23,144 nucleotides of DNA from JAIBCL01 sp031411695 (GCA_031411695.1 JANOBO010000047.1:1-23144), one strand, 5' to 3'; counted from the first letter of the stretch, positions 7,525-15,791 are shown. Translations and numbers: made by a program. Notes: generated by a model not told the origin, from the letters alone.

Positions 7525-8526
7525 ATGTCAGATTCCGAAGCCGCCGCCGCACTCGTTCAAGGTTACAACCGACTCAAGACAGCCCTCGCCAAGCGCATCG
7601 TCGGCCAGGAGGCGGTGATCGAGCAGGTCTTCATCGCCCTCGCAGCCGGCGGGCACAGTTTGCTCGAAGGCGTGCCGGGCCTCGCGAAGACGCTGCTCGT
7701 GAAGTCGCTGGCTGACGCGATGCATCTGAGCTTCCGCCGCGTGCAGTTCACGCCGGACCTCATGCCTGCCGACATCACCGGCACCGAGATCATTCAGGAA
7801 GACTCTGAGACTGGCCGACGCAAACTCACCTTCCAGCAAGGCCCCATTTTCGCGCAGATCACTCTCGCCGATGAAATCAACCGCACTCCACCGAAGACGC
7901 AGGCCGCGCTGCTCGAGGCGATGCAGGAGAAGCATGTCACAGTGGGCCAGGACACTTATGAACTGCCGAAGCCCTTCTTCGTGCTCGCCACGCAAAATCC
8001 CATCGAGCAAGAAGGCACCTATCCGCTGCCCGAGGCGCAGAAGGACCGCTTCCTCTTCCTCATCAAGATCGAATACCCCACGCGCGATGATGAGCGCGAG
8101 ATCATCAACCGCACCACCGGCAGCGAGACAACAACGATCGAACCCGTCCTCACCGCCGAAGAACTTCAGGCCGCGCACACGCTGTCCCGTCGCGTGCCCG
8201 TGCCGGATCACGTCACTGATTTTGTCCTCGATCTGATCCGCGCCACGCGTCCCAATGAACCCGGTGCATCCGACTACGTGAAGCAAATGATCGGCTGGGG
8301 CGCGGGCCCGCGCGCCAGCCAGCAGATCGTCCTCGCCAGCAAAGTGCGCGCTCTGCTCCGCGGCCGCACCCACGTCACCCTCGACGACATCGAAGCCCTC
8401 GCGCTGCCTGTGCTTCGTCATCGCATCGTTCCGACTTTCCACGCGGAGGCGGAGGGGCTGACGGTCGATATGATCGTCACCGAACTGCTCAAGCAGACAA
8501 ACAAAGGCGCTGCACGCGTTTTGTAA
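7525..8526 (+). CDS. MoxR-family AAA+ ATPase
   Basis: A 333-residue AAA+ ATPase of the MoxR group, which act as chaperone-like remodellers of vWA-domain proteins encoded next to them. Walker A is GVPGLAKT (49-56), Walker B LADEIN (114-119), sensor 1 ATQNP (155-159), and the arginine region is AQKDRF (R175). The IVGQE and PADITGTEI segments are standard for the family, and the length is typical. The ATG at 7525 begins immediately before the family's normal N-terminus; an in-frame upstream extension to 7330 is discarded because it runs through intergenic inverted repeats. The gene heads the cluster of DUF58 and two BatA-like vWA proteins, its expected partners. No SD precedes the start. Confidence 0.95.
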   Translation: MSDSEAAAALVQGYNRLKTALAKRIVGQEAVIEQVFIALAAGGHSLLEGVPGLAKTLLVKSLADAMHLSFRRVQFTPDLMPADITGTEIIQEDSETGRRKLTFQQGPIFAQITLADEINRTPPKTQAALLEAMQEKHVTVGQDTYELPKPFFVLATQNPIEQEGTYPLPEAQKDRFLFLIKIEYPTRDDEREIINRTTGSETTTIEPVLTAEELQAAHTLSRRVPVPDHVTDFVLDLIRATRPNEPGASDYVKQMIGWGAGPRASQQIVLASKVRALLRGRTHVTLDDIEALALPVLRHRIVPTFHAEAEGLTVDMIVTELLKQTNKGAARVL

Positions 8527-8556
8527 CGTGATAATCTTTTAGGGCCCTTGCATGCC

Positions 8557-8772
8557 ATGAGCCAGATCACCATCGACACTGCGCAGCTGAAGCAAATCGT
8601 CGAAACCGCCGTGGAAGACGTGTTCCGTCGTCACGGCGAGGTCATTCGCAGCCAAGTGGACGAAGAGATCGAGGACTTGTTGCTGGCGCGCTTGGTGGAT
8701 CAAGCTTGCGAAGCGCGCGACGACCGCATTCCGGGCGAGGAATTCCTTTCACGACTCAAGGCTAGCTTGTGA
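8557..8772 (+). CDS. Small RelB/ParD-like antitoxin candidate
   Basis: A 71-residue acidic protein (MSQITIDTAQLKQIVETAVE...) predicted almost wholly helical, ending with GEEFLSRLKASL, a tail seen in antitoxins that wrap RelE-type toxins. No clear DNA-binding fold can be assigned by eye; the N-terminus may form a short ribbon-helix-helix-like or dimerising segment. The ATG at 8557 is preferred to a TTG three codons earlier. Its stop overlaps the next gene's GTG by the sequence GTGA, indicating translational coupling. A TGATAAT box (8529-8535) upstream might act as an extended -10, but no -35 is visible. The call as antitoxin depends mainly on the toxin partner. Confidence 0.75.
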   Translation: MSQITIDTAQLKQIVETAVEDVFRRHGEVIRSQVDEEIEDLLLARLVDQACEARDDRIPGEEFLSRLKASL

Positions 8773-9035
8773 AATTTGAGGCTACCAAACGCTTTGCCAA
8801 AGATGTGGAGTCGTTGCGCGATGCGGATCTGCTAAGGCGGTTGGGTGATGTTCTCACGGAGATTGGCGCGCAACCGACGCTTTCGACTGTCTCGAACGTG
8901 AAGTCCATGAAGGCGAGCCGTCACCACTTTCGCATTCGCGTGGGTGAATACCGGCTAGGATGTCGGATCGAGGGAGACACACTCGTGCTTGCCCGCTTTC
9001 TGCACAGAAAAGACATATACCGAGAGTTCCCTTGA
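8769..9035 (+). CDS. RelE/ParE-superfamily toxin
   Basis: An 88-residue basic protein starting MKFEATKRFAKDVESL, the usual beta-helix opening of RelE/ParE toxins, followed by a helical region and the C-terminal beta-sheet HHFRIRVGEYRLGCRIEGD-TLVLARFLHRKDIYREFP. The RxRVGxYRxxxxxE pattern and the final HRKDIYR are characteristic of RelE-like mRNA interferases, where Arg and Lys/His residues of this sheet act in ribosome-dependent cleavage; ParE members use the same fold against gyrase, and the two cannot be separated here. The start is GTG, overlapping the antitoxin stop by 4 bases. The pair sits between moxR-like and DUF58 genes that normally adjoin each other, so it looks like an insertion. 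Confidence 0.88.
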   Translation: MKFEATKRFAKDVESLRDADLLRRLGDVLTEIGAQPTLSTVSNVKSMKASRHHFRIRVGEYRLGCRIEGDTLVLARFLHRKDIYREFP

Positions 9036-9042
9036 CCCACCC

Positions 9043-9939
9043 ATGGCCACCCTGACCGACATCCTCCACCCCGAAGACATCTCGAGCCTGCAGCACCTGC
9101 AGCTCTTCGCGCGCACGGTGGTCGAGGGCTTCACGACGGGCCTTCACGCCTCGCCGCACAAAGGATTCAGCGTCGAGTTCCGCCAGCATCGCCCGTATGT
9201 GCAGGGCGACGAGATCAAGCGGCTCGATTGGAAAATCTTCGGCCGCTCCGACCGCTTCTACATTCGCGAATACGACGAGGAGACAAACCTGCGCGCCACT
9301 CTCGTGCTCGATGCCAGCGGCTCGATGGACTACCGAGGAACCAAGGGCATCCACAAGTTCGACTACGCGCGGAAGCTTGCCGCCTCCATCGCCTACCTGC
9401 TGATGTCGCAGCAAGATGCCGTGGGTCTCGTCACGTTTGATTCGAAGCTCCGCGAATTCATCCCGAACCGGACACGCATCACGCATCTGCATCATCTGCT
9501 CGATGCGATGGTGAAGACCAAGCCCGGCAGAGAAACCGGACTCGCGACAGTCGTCGAATCCCTCGCCATGCGGCTGAAAAGACGCGGCCTCGTCATCCTC
9601 ATCTCCGATTTGTTTGACGACGCCACCGCCCTGCTGCGCGCAATCGGCGTGCTGCGGAAGAAGGGCCACGAGATCATGGTCTTCCAGCTCTGGGATCGTG
9701 ATGAACTCGATTTCCCCTTCGGCAACTGGTCCCGGTTCGAAAACCTCGAGAACGACGAAGACTTCCTCCTCCTCGATCCCTCCGTCATCCGCCAACGCTA
9801 CATGTCTGTGCTGGACGACTGGCGCAAAGCCATGAACGAGGGCCTGCGCAAACACGAGGTCGATGTCGTGCCGATAACGACAGACGAGCCGCACACAGAG
9901 GCTTTGCGGAAGTATCTGGCATTGAGGATGAGGAGGTGA
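9043..9939 (+). CDS. DUF58 vWA-domain protein, MoxR partner
   Basis: A 298-residue DUF58 protein. The signature block is intact: GFSVEFRQHRPYVQGDEIKR (41-60) then LDWKIFGRSDRFYIREYDEE. The vWA metal site (MIDAS) follows as DASGSM at 90-95, with TFDSKL and LVILISDLFDD supplying later metal-site and strand elements. Such proteins are thought to be delivered to or activated by the adjacent MoxR ATPase and to act at the cell envelope. No transmembrane helix is evident, unlike many longer DUF58 proteins, so it is probably cytoplasmic and recruited by the membrane partners downstream. The ATG at 9043 is chosen over an upstream TTG (8989) that lies inside the toxin gene. It begins 7 bases after the toxin stop. 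Confidence 0.93.
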   Translation: MATLTDILHPEDISSLQHLQLFARTVVEGFTTGLHASPHKGFSVEFRQHRPYVQGDEIKRLDWKIFGRSDRFYIREYDEETNLRATLVLDASGSMDYRGTKGIHKFDYARKLAASIAYLLMSQQDAVGLVTFDSKLREFIPNRTRITHLHHLLDAMVKTKPGRETGLATVVESLAMRLKRRGLVILISDLFDDATALLRAIGVLRKKGHEIMVFQLWDRDELDFPFGNWSRFENLENDEDFLLLDPSVIRQRYMSVLDDWRKAMNEGLRKHEVDVVPITTDEPHTEALRKYLALRMRR

Positions 9940-10083
9940 TGAAATGACGATTGACGAATGTGGAATGACGAAAGGAAGAGTCATTTGGCCGGATAATGAT
10001 GAGCCGCACTCGGTTCCGTCGTCCGTGCTCCGTCATTCGTCATCGGCCCCCGCTGCCAGCTCCCCGCTCCCGCGCGTCGCCCC
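9940..10083. repeat. Intergenic imperfect inverted repeat, TGACGAATGACGA family (copy 2)
   Basis: This 144-base spacer begins right after the DUF58 stop. Its left arm atgacgattgacg (9944-9956) pairs with cgtcattcgtcat (10031-10043) at 12 of 13 positions, and extra copies of the word lie inside (aatgacga near 9964). It has the same design as 583-693. No gene or terminator is visible. Confidence 0.6.
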
Positions 10084-12228
10084 ATGACCTTCCTCAACGC
10101 CATTCTCCTCGCGGGCGCTGCGGCCTTTCTCATTCCGCTGCTCATCCACCTGCTGAATAAGCGGCGGGTGCAGACGGTGCGGTGGGGCGCGATGCACTTG
10201 CTGCATGAGGTGCTGCGGCAAAAGAAGCGGCGGTTGCAGATCGAGCAGTGGCTGCTGCTGCTCACGCGAATCGCGATCCCCATTGTGCTCGCGCTGTGTC
10301 TCGCCCGTCCGGTGATGTCGGCTCTGCGGCAGATTCCCGGTTTTGGGAAAACCTCGGCGGCGATCTTGCTGGATGACTCGTTCTCGATGCGCGCACCGAG
10401 TGCGGCTGGCTCGGCGACGGTGCAGGCGCGACAGGATATTCAACGGATAATCGACAATCTCCCGCGCGGCTCGGATGCGCAGGTCATTCTCGCTGGGGGC
10501 ACACCGCGCAAACTGATGGATCAATCCACCAGCGCGCTCGATCTCATTCCGAAACAACTCGCCGATGTGGCGTCGCAGTCAGGACCCGTGAGCGCCAACG
10601 AGCTTTTCCAAACGGCAGGCGCGACGCTTCAGAAAGCGCCGAACGCCGCGCGCGAGATCATTGTGATCAGCGACTTCCAGGAGTCCGACTGGAAAGCAAT
10701 CGCCGATGGCGCATCGCTGCCAGCGCTTGAGACATTGACCAGGCAGGAGCCAAAGCCGCAGGTCACATTCTATCGCGTCCCCACGGAGCTGAGCGAGAAC
10801 CTCAGCATCGCCTCCGCCGAACTCTCGGCACTCGTCGCAGCGGAGACGCAGCCGGTCGGCTTGCGAGTGCGCGTGCAGAATCACGGCAAGCGCCCATGGC
10901 AGGATGTGGCCGTGCATCTCGAGGCCGATGGCGCGCGTCTTCGCACCGCGCGCGTGTCCGTGCCGCCGGATGGCGAGGCATCGCTATCGTTCACTCATGC
11001 GTTCGAGAAAGTTGGCGATCACACGCTGGCCGTTCGCATTGAGGGCGATTCGTTCCCCGAGGACAACGCCTTCTTCTCCGTGATTCAGGTCCGCAATCAG
11101 CTCAACACGCTCCTCGTCGACGGTGATCCCAGCAACGAACCGCTCGCAGGCTCCGCAGACTTTCTCGAGATCGCGCTCACGCCGCATCAATCAGCGTCCG
11201 CATCGCTCAAGGATCTGGTCCGCACTAGCAAGGCGGATGTGAAAAGGCTGCGCGACGAGGATCTTCGCGGGAAGGAGGTGATCGTGCTCGCCAACGTCGA
11301 GCGCTTCAACCGCATCACCGAGCTCGACCGCTTTGTCAAAGACGGCGGCGGCCTGCTCATCTTCGCCGGACCGAAGTGCGACATCGACTGGTACAACCGC
11401 GAGTTCTTCAAGAATGGCCAGGGCTTGTTCCCCTGCGCGGTGAAGGGCTACGGCCGCATCGAGAGCACCGAGAATCCGGCGCGCGTCCTCCAGCAGCGGC
11501 TCTCTCATCCCTCCACGGCTTACTTCAACGATCCCCGAAGCGGACGCCTCCAAGACGCTGAGTTTCTTCACTGGTTTCAGTTCGCGCCCGCCGACGACAA
11601 AACCCAAACGCTCCTCTCGCTGGATCGCGGCGTGCCGTTGATCGTCGAGAAAAAAGTCGGTCGCGGTCGCGTCATCGCCGTTGCCACCACTGCGAGTCCC
11701 GAGTGGTCGAATCTGCCGTTGCAGCCCTTCTTCGTGCCGCTCGCGCAACGCCTTGTCACCTACCTCGCGACGCAAAGCACCACGCCAGCGTGGCAGTTCG
11801 TCGGCGCGCCGTTGCAGATCAATTTGAAAAAGGAGCAGGCCGATGTCGATTACACGCTCACCGATTCCATCGGCAAAGCCGACGACTACAAATCCCTCCG
11901 CGAAGGCGAGGCCGCACTGCTCGAATCCAAGCCTATCGCAACGCCCGGCGTCTATGAACTGCGCCCCAAGAACGCCGAAGCCGCACCGCCGCGCCTCTTT
12001 GCCTTCAACGTGAATCCCGCCGAGTCGCAGCTCCGCACACTGCCGCCCGATCAAGTCCGCAGATTGGCCGAACGTTTCGGCGCGGGCTATGCGGAATCGT
12101 TTGATGGCTACGAGAAACTGGATCGCACAAGAAGACACGGGGCGGAGTTTTGGCAGCCTTTCCTGCTCGCGCTGCTCGCGCTGCTTTTCTTCGAGGTGCT
12201 GCTGCAACAACGAATCTCTGGCAAATGA
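10084..12228 (+). CDS. BatA-like membrane-anchored vWA protein
   Basis: A 714-residue protein with the N-terminal double-transmembrane domain typical of BatA-like proteins (helices about 4-24 and 56-78, separated by a short basic loop), then a vWA domain with MIDAS D97-D-S-F-S101 and the strand REIIVISDFQESD. A middle region (about 230-350) looks like CARDB/Ig-type beta-sandwich (VGLRVRVQNHGKRPWQDVAV). A later region has a GATase-like/Rossmann flavour (EVIVLANVERFNRITELDRF followed by VKDGGGLLIFAG). A single C-terminal helix (about 690-708) ends in basic residues. The bulk is probably periplasmic with both ends anchored in the inner membrane. It is co-oriented with the MoxR/DUF58 genes and likely one operon, despite the 144-base repeat spacer. 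The ATG at 10084 gives the full first helix. Confidence 0.88.
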   Translation: MTFLNAILLAGAAAFLIPLLIHLLNKRRVQTVRWGAMHLLHEVLRQKKRRLQIEQWLLLLTRIAIPIVLALCLARPVMSALRQIPGFGKTSAAILLDDSFSMRAPSAAGSATVQARQDIQRIIDNLPRGSDAQVILAGGTPRKLMDQSTSALDLIPKQLADVASQSGPVSANELFQTAGATLQKAPNAAREIIVISDFQESDWKAIADGASLPALETLTRQEPKPQVTFYRVPTELSENLSIASAELSALVAAETQPVGLRVRVQNHGKRPWQDVAVHLEADGARLRTARVSVPPDGEASLSFTHAFEKVGDHTLAVRIEGDSFPEDNAFFSVIQVRNQLNTLLVDGDPSNEPLAGSADFLEIALTPHQSASASLKDLVRTSKADVKRLRDEDLRGKEVIVLANVERFNRITELDRFVKDGGGLLIFAGPKCDIDWYNREFFKNGQGLFPCAVKGYGRIESTENPARVLQQRLSHPSTAYFNDPRSGRLQDAEFLHWFQFAPADDKTQTLLSLDRGVPLIVEKKVGRGRVIAVATTASPEWSNLPLQPFFVPLAQRLVTYLATQSTTPAWQFVGAPLQINLKKEQADVDYTLTDSIGKADDYKSLREGEAALLESKPIATPGVYELRPKNAEAAPPRLFAFNVNPAESQLRTLPPDQVRRLAERFGAGYAESFDGYEKLDRTRRHGAEFWQPFLLALLALLFFEVLLQQRISGK

Positions 12229-12552
12229 TGAACAGCATGAATGATTCACGAACAGCTTGGCAATTGAAGCGCGCATTCAAGCCGCGCGCAGCGCCTTGGA
12301 CTGCGGCAGCCTGCTGCCGCTTTCCGCAGGCAGCCCTGCTGCCGTCGAAGTCCAAGAGATATTGTTCCCGGCGAGAGTTTGCGCCCGAGAACTCACACGC
12401 CAGAGCGTCCGACGCCAGCAGGCTGGCTCTGAAAAGCGGCAGCAGGCGGCCGCAGTACAAGGCGCTGCGCGCTCTGATTCGGTCGCCCTGCTCATCACGT
12501 TGTTGCCCTGCTTCTCTTCTGCCAATCCTGTAATCCTGTCTCAAAGAATCTC
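12229..12552. repeat. Intergenic region holding a 189-bp palindromic (MITE-like) element and an 8-bp tandem repeat
   Basis: Between the two vWA genes, 40-bp arms at 12284-12323 and 12433-12472 are inverted copies differing at only 2 positions (arm begins gcgcgcagcgccttg). The interior (12324-12432) contains smaller inverted words such as cagccctgctg and cagcaggctgg. Near the downstream end aatcctgt is repeated in tandem (12524-12531, 12532-12539). There is no transposase or plausible gene in these 324 bases. Transcribed RNA would form a very stable long hairpin inside the operon. Confidence 0.8.
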
Positions 12553-14886
12553 ATGACCCCGCAAACCGAAACAACCCTGCGATTCACCGGTGACTGGCCG
12601 GTGTCCGCTGTTGTCGCGGTCGCGTTGCTGTTGTCTTTGCTGATGCTGTGGCTTTACCGCCGCGAGATTCCTTCTCATCACACCCGCTTTGCATCGGTGC
12701 CGGCTTTGCTCCGCTCGATCTCGGTGTTTCTTCTGGTGATGGCGCTGGCGGGTCCGGTGTTGCGGCATGTGACGACGCTGCGGCAACTCGGCCGCGTGGT
12801 CATCGTGGCGGATGCGTCGGCGAGCATGAAGCTCACGGATGCACCGACGAAAGGCGGGAGCGGCAGCGCTCCTGCGGCAACGAACGCAACGCGCTGGCAG
12901 CGATTGGAGAGGATGCTTTTCGAAGGCAGCACGCCGTTGCTCGGCAAACTGACCGAGACACAGGATGTGGAGCTGTCTGTGTTGCGCGGCACAAAGGCGC
13001 AGCGGGTGTGGTGGCGGCGGCAGCAGGGCAAGGACACGTCGGGCGATGTGCCGCGCAGTTTTGAAATCCAACCGGATGCGACGGTGACGAATCTCGATCA
13101 AGCATTGCGAGATGCGCTAGGCCCCGTGACGCCAGGCACGGCGATGATTCTTCTCACCGACGGCCAGCACAACACGGGCGGATCGCCGGAAGAGTTCGCC
13201 ACCGCGATGCGCGAGTCTGGCACGCCGATCTTCACGGTTGGATTCGGCACGGAGATTCCGCCCACGGATTTGTCGCTCGTCGATGTTGTCGCGCCGGAGT
13301 CCGTTTTCACCGAGGAGCAACTGCAAGGCAGCGTGACCATCGGCGACTCGATGCCGCCGGGTGTGCCGGCCGTCGTGCGCATCCAAAGCCAGGGGAAGAC
13401 GCTTTGGGAGAAGACCTTCGACACCACAGGCAAGGGCGAGCGACGCTTTGATTTCTTCTTTCCCGTACGCGAGCTGCCTGTGCCGAACACAGGCGAGCAG
13501 GACAAGACGCTGCGATTGCTGACCGTGCAGATCGCAGCGACTGGCGACAAGGCGGCGCTGGAGAAGACGCGCGCGAACAATGGCCGCGAGGTGGCGGTGC
13601 ATCTGCTCACAAAGAAGCGCAAGGTGCTCATCCTCGATGGGCGGCCTCGCTGGGAGACGCGCTACATTCACAATCATTTCGACCGCGATGAGCGCTGGTC
13701 GGTGAAGCTGGTCTTCGATGATTTCGCAGCCGATGCGGGCAAGGGCGCGGTGCAACAATCCTTCCCGAAGACGCGCGACGATTTGTTGACGTATGATCTC
13801 GTGATGATCGGTGATCTTGCGCCCTCGAGATTGAGGCCGGAGCAGATCGAGTGGCTCGTCGAGTTTGTCGAGAGGCGCGGCGGCGGCATGATCTTCGTCG
13901 ATGGCAGCCGTGGACATGTGAGCGAGTGGGTGAAGATCAAATCCGGGGCGCTGCTTCCTGTCGAGTTCGTGGCGAAGAAGGCAAACACCGCGCTCGTGAC
14001 CTACACCTGGAATCTCGAAGCCGACGGCGGCAGGCTGGACGCGCTGCGACTGAGCGGATCGCCATCCGCGAACGCGTCGCTTTGGGCCAGCCTGCCCGCA
14101 GCGCGTTGGGCCGCGAGTGTGAAGGCTCTGCCCGGCGCGGTGACGCTCGCCACGCTGAAGAACGAGGCAAAGGAGAGCACGCCTGCAATGGTGTTCCGTC
14201 CTGTGGGTGCGGGCGCGGTGATGTACGTCGCGTCGGATGAGCTGTGGCGCTGGCGGTATCAAGTCGCTGATTTGTTTCATCAGCGTCTATGGATGCAGCT
14301 CGCCTCCTGGGTCGCCGCGCCGCCCTTTCAAGCTGAGGACAAGAAGCTGTCGCTCGGCACCGATCACCTTCGATACGCCAGCGGCGAGCAGGCCGAGATT
14401 CGCGTGCGTCTGCGCAACGAGCGTGGCGAAATGATCCTCGACGGCCAGCCGCGCGCGACATTGATGCATCAAGGCACCGAGGTGGCCACGCTCGCGCTGG
14501 AGCCGGACCCGACTCACGCCGGTGTGTATCGTGCATCGACTCCGCCCTTGAAGCCCGGTGGCTACGAGATCGCTGTCTCTGAGAGTGCGACCGCGCCGAA
14601 ATCCAATCTGCGCCTCACCCTACGCGTCGATGACACCGGCAACTTGGAGCTTGCGAATCTCACGATGAACCGCGCGCTGCTCGAATCGATGGCGAACAAT
14701 TCGGGTGGCCGCTTCCTCCGCGAAGAACAGGCCGCCGCAGAGCTGCCGGATCTCCTTCAATCCCTCGACCGCAAACAAACGATCACCAAGGAGACCATCC
14801 TTTGGTCAAGCTGGTGGTGGTTCGGTGCCGTCATCGTGCTGCTGACCATCGAGTGGCTGCTGCGGAAGAGACTGCGGCTGGTGTGA
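12553..14886 (+). CDS. Large membrane-anchored vWA/GATase-like protein of the MoxR operon
   Basis: A 777-residue protein with two N-terminal membrane helices (about 17-35 and 51-70), then a vWA domain with MIDAS D87-A-S-A-S91 and the strand TAMILLTDGQHNTGG carrying a second metal-site Asp. The middle part holds a class-I glutamine-amidotransferase-like fold (RKVLILDGRPRWETRYIHNH, LVMIGDLAPSRLRPEQIEWL, RRGGGMIFVDGSRG) without a visible catalytic Cys-His-Glu set, so it is probably structural. A beta-rich region follows, and a C-terminal helix (about 750-768, Trp-rich start) ends LLRKRLRLV. The layout parallels the preceding 714-residue protein, suggesting paired envelope components handled by the MoxR ATPase. 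The ATG at 12553 gives the complete N-terminus; no SD is present. Confidence 0.87.
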   Translation: MTPQTETTLRFTGDWPVSAVVAVALLLSLLMLWLYRREIPSHHTRFASVPALLRSISVFLLVMALAGPVLRHVTTLRQLGRVVIVADASASMKLTDAPTKGGSGSAPAATNATRWQRLERMLFEGSTPLLGKLTETQDVELSVLRGTKAQRVWWRRQQGKDTSGDVPRSFEIQPDATVTNLDQALRDALGPVTPGTAMILLTDGQHNTGGSPEEFATAMRESGTPIFTVGFGTEIPPTDLSLVDVVAPESVFTEEQLQGSVTIGDSMPPGVPAVVRIQSQGKTLWEKTFDTTGKGERRFDFFFPVRELPVPNTGEQDKTLRLLTVQIAATGDKAALEKTRANNGREVAVHLLTKKRKVLILDGRPRWETRYIHNHFDRDERWSVKLVFDDFAADAGKGAVQQSFPKTRDDLLTYDLVMIGDLAPSRLRPEQIEWLVEFVERRGGGMIFVDGSRGHVSEWVKIKSGALLPVEFVAKKANTALVTYTWNLEADGGRLDALRLSGSPSANASLWASLPAARWAASVKALPGAVTLATLKNEAKESTPAMVFRPVGAGAVMYVASDELWRWRYQVADLFHQRLWMQLASWVAAPPFQAEDKKLSLGTDHLRYASGEQAEIRVRLRNERGEMILDGQPRATLMHQGTEVATLALEPDPTHAGVYRASTPPLKPGGYEIAVSESATAPKSNLRLTLRVDDTGNLELANLTMNRALLESMANNSGGRFLREEQAAAELPDLLQSLDRKQTITKETILWSSWWWFGAVIVLLTIEWLLRKRLRLV

Positions 14887-15158
14887 GCAGATTGACGGGC
14901 TGCTCTTCTGTGCGCGTGGCGCGTCTGATGACTGGCGGCTGGAAGGCGGCACGGCGGACTGCGGCAGAAGGCCGCAGCTACATGGCGGCGCCGCTGCTGT
15001 CCGTGACTGTGGTTTCCAACCGCAGCTCGCCCAGGGACTTCATGCATTCGGGATCCCGTCAGCACCGATGAGGGAGAATTGAAAACGCCTGGGTCGGCAT
15101 CTGCTCGCGGCTCCCCAGCCATGCTGGCTCAACGCGATGTTCCCACGCGTGGAGTGAA
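14887..15158. repeat. Convergent intergenic spacer with several palindromes
   Basis: This spacer lies between the plus-strand vWA gene and the minus-strand pseudouridine synthase. It holds a 7-bp hairpin (ctgcggc 14959-14965, gccgcag 14971-14977), the palindrome gcggcgccgc (14985-14994), a ccagc/gctgg stem (15115-15127) and the palindrome ccacgcgtgg (15143-15152). No T-run follows any stem, so no intrinsic terminator is identified for either gene. No ORF of note is present. Confidence 0.55.
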
Positions 15159-15728
15159 TCAAGCCAGAAGGCGATCTCGCACATCCTTATCGAGTTCCTT
15201 CCACTGACCTGGCGTGGCCCCTAGCGAGTCGAGTGTCAGCCCGCCTATCGCCACCCGAATCAGCCGCAGCGTCGGAAACCCGACTGCGGCGGTCATGCGG
15301 CGCACTTGGCGGTTCTTGCCTTCGGTGAGCGTGAGTGCGACCCACGAGGTGGGCACGGTTTTGCGGAAACGAATCGGCGGATCGCGGGGCGGGTGATGGG
15401 GATCGTCCGACAAGAGGCTGGCCCCGCATCGCCGCGTGTTGAAATCACCGAGGTCGAGGCCGCCGCACAGATTTTTCAAGGCGTCGTCGGTGGCGATGCC
15501 CTCGACCTGCGCGTGATAGGTTCGGCGGTGGCCGTGCTTGGGATTGAGCAGCAAATCATTCCAGCGCGCTTCATCACTCAGCAGCAGCAGCCCTTCTGAA
15601 TCACGATCCAGCCTTCCGATCGGATACACTTGCGGAGGAAGTCCGAAGTCGGCGAGCGTGCGGTGCGACGGAAGCTCCCGTGTGAACTGCGAGAGCACGT
15701 TGAACGGTTTGTGGAAGGCGATGAGCAT
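15159..15728 (-). CDS. rluE: 23S rRNA pseudouridine synthase, RluE type
   Basis: This enzyme isomerises a uridine in 23S rRNA to pseudouridine (in E. coli RluE, position 2457). The 189-residue protein starts MLIAFHKPFNVLSQFTRELP, with no S4 domain, as in RluE. The catalytic motif is GRLDRDSEGLLLLS (D41 the expected nucleophile), followed by TYHAQVEG, the DPPIRFRKTVPTSW block closely matching E. coli RluE's NPPIRERKSIPTSW, and the family block GKNRQVRRMTAAVGFPTLRL. I place the start at the ATG at 15728; a TTG six bases upstream would lie in the T-tract of the preceding gene's terminator. That terminator makes this gene its own transcription unit or dependent on read-through from the FKBP gene. 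Confidence 0.92.
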   Translation of the reverse strand: MLIAFHKPFNVLSQFTRELPSHRTLADFGLPPQVYPIGRLDRDSEGLLLLSDEARWNDLLLNPKHGHRRTYHAQVEGIATDDALKNLCGGLDLGDFNTRRCGASLLSDDPHHPPRDPPIRFRKTVPTSWVALTLTEGKNRQVRRMTAAVGFPTLRLIRVAIGGLTLDSLGATPGQWKELDKDVRDRLLA

Positions 15729-15732
15729 CGGC

Positions 15733-15765
15733 AAAAAAAGAGGCAGGCCGTTGCGGGCCTGCCTC
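15733..15765 (-). terminator. Rho-independent terminator of the FKBP gene
   Basis: Read on the minus strand, gaggcaggcc pairs perfectly with ggcctgcctc (10 bp, plus-strand 15740-15749 and 15756-15765) around a 6-base loop, followed by seven T (15733-15739). It lies 26 bases past the FKBP stop and directly abuts the next gene's start region. Confidence 0.93.
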
Positions 15766-15791
15766 GATGAAAGTGCGAAAGACGATTTCGG

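Noticed and set aside
7343..7618. 91-codon plus-strand frame before the moxR-like gene
   Set aside because: Runs through the inverted-repeat spacer and overlaps the MoxR gene out of frame; no similarity recognised.
8854..9984. 376-codon open frame on the minus strand
   Set aside because: Antisense to the toxin and DUF58 genes; no motif or start context supports it.
13117..14280. 387-codon open frame on the minus strand
   Set aside because: Lies entirely antisense to the well-supported vWA gene; translation is rich in Arg/His/Ala with no recognisable domain, as expected in GC-rich DNA.
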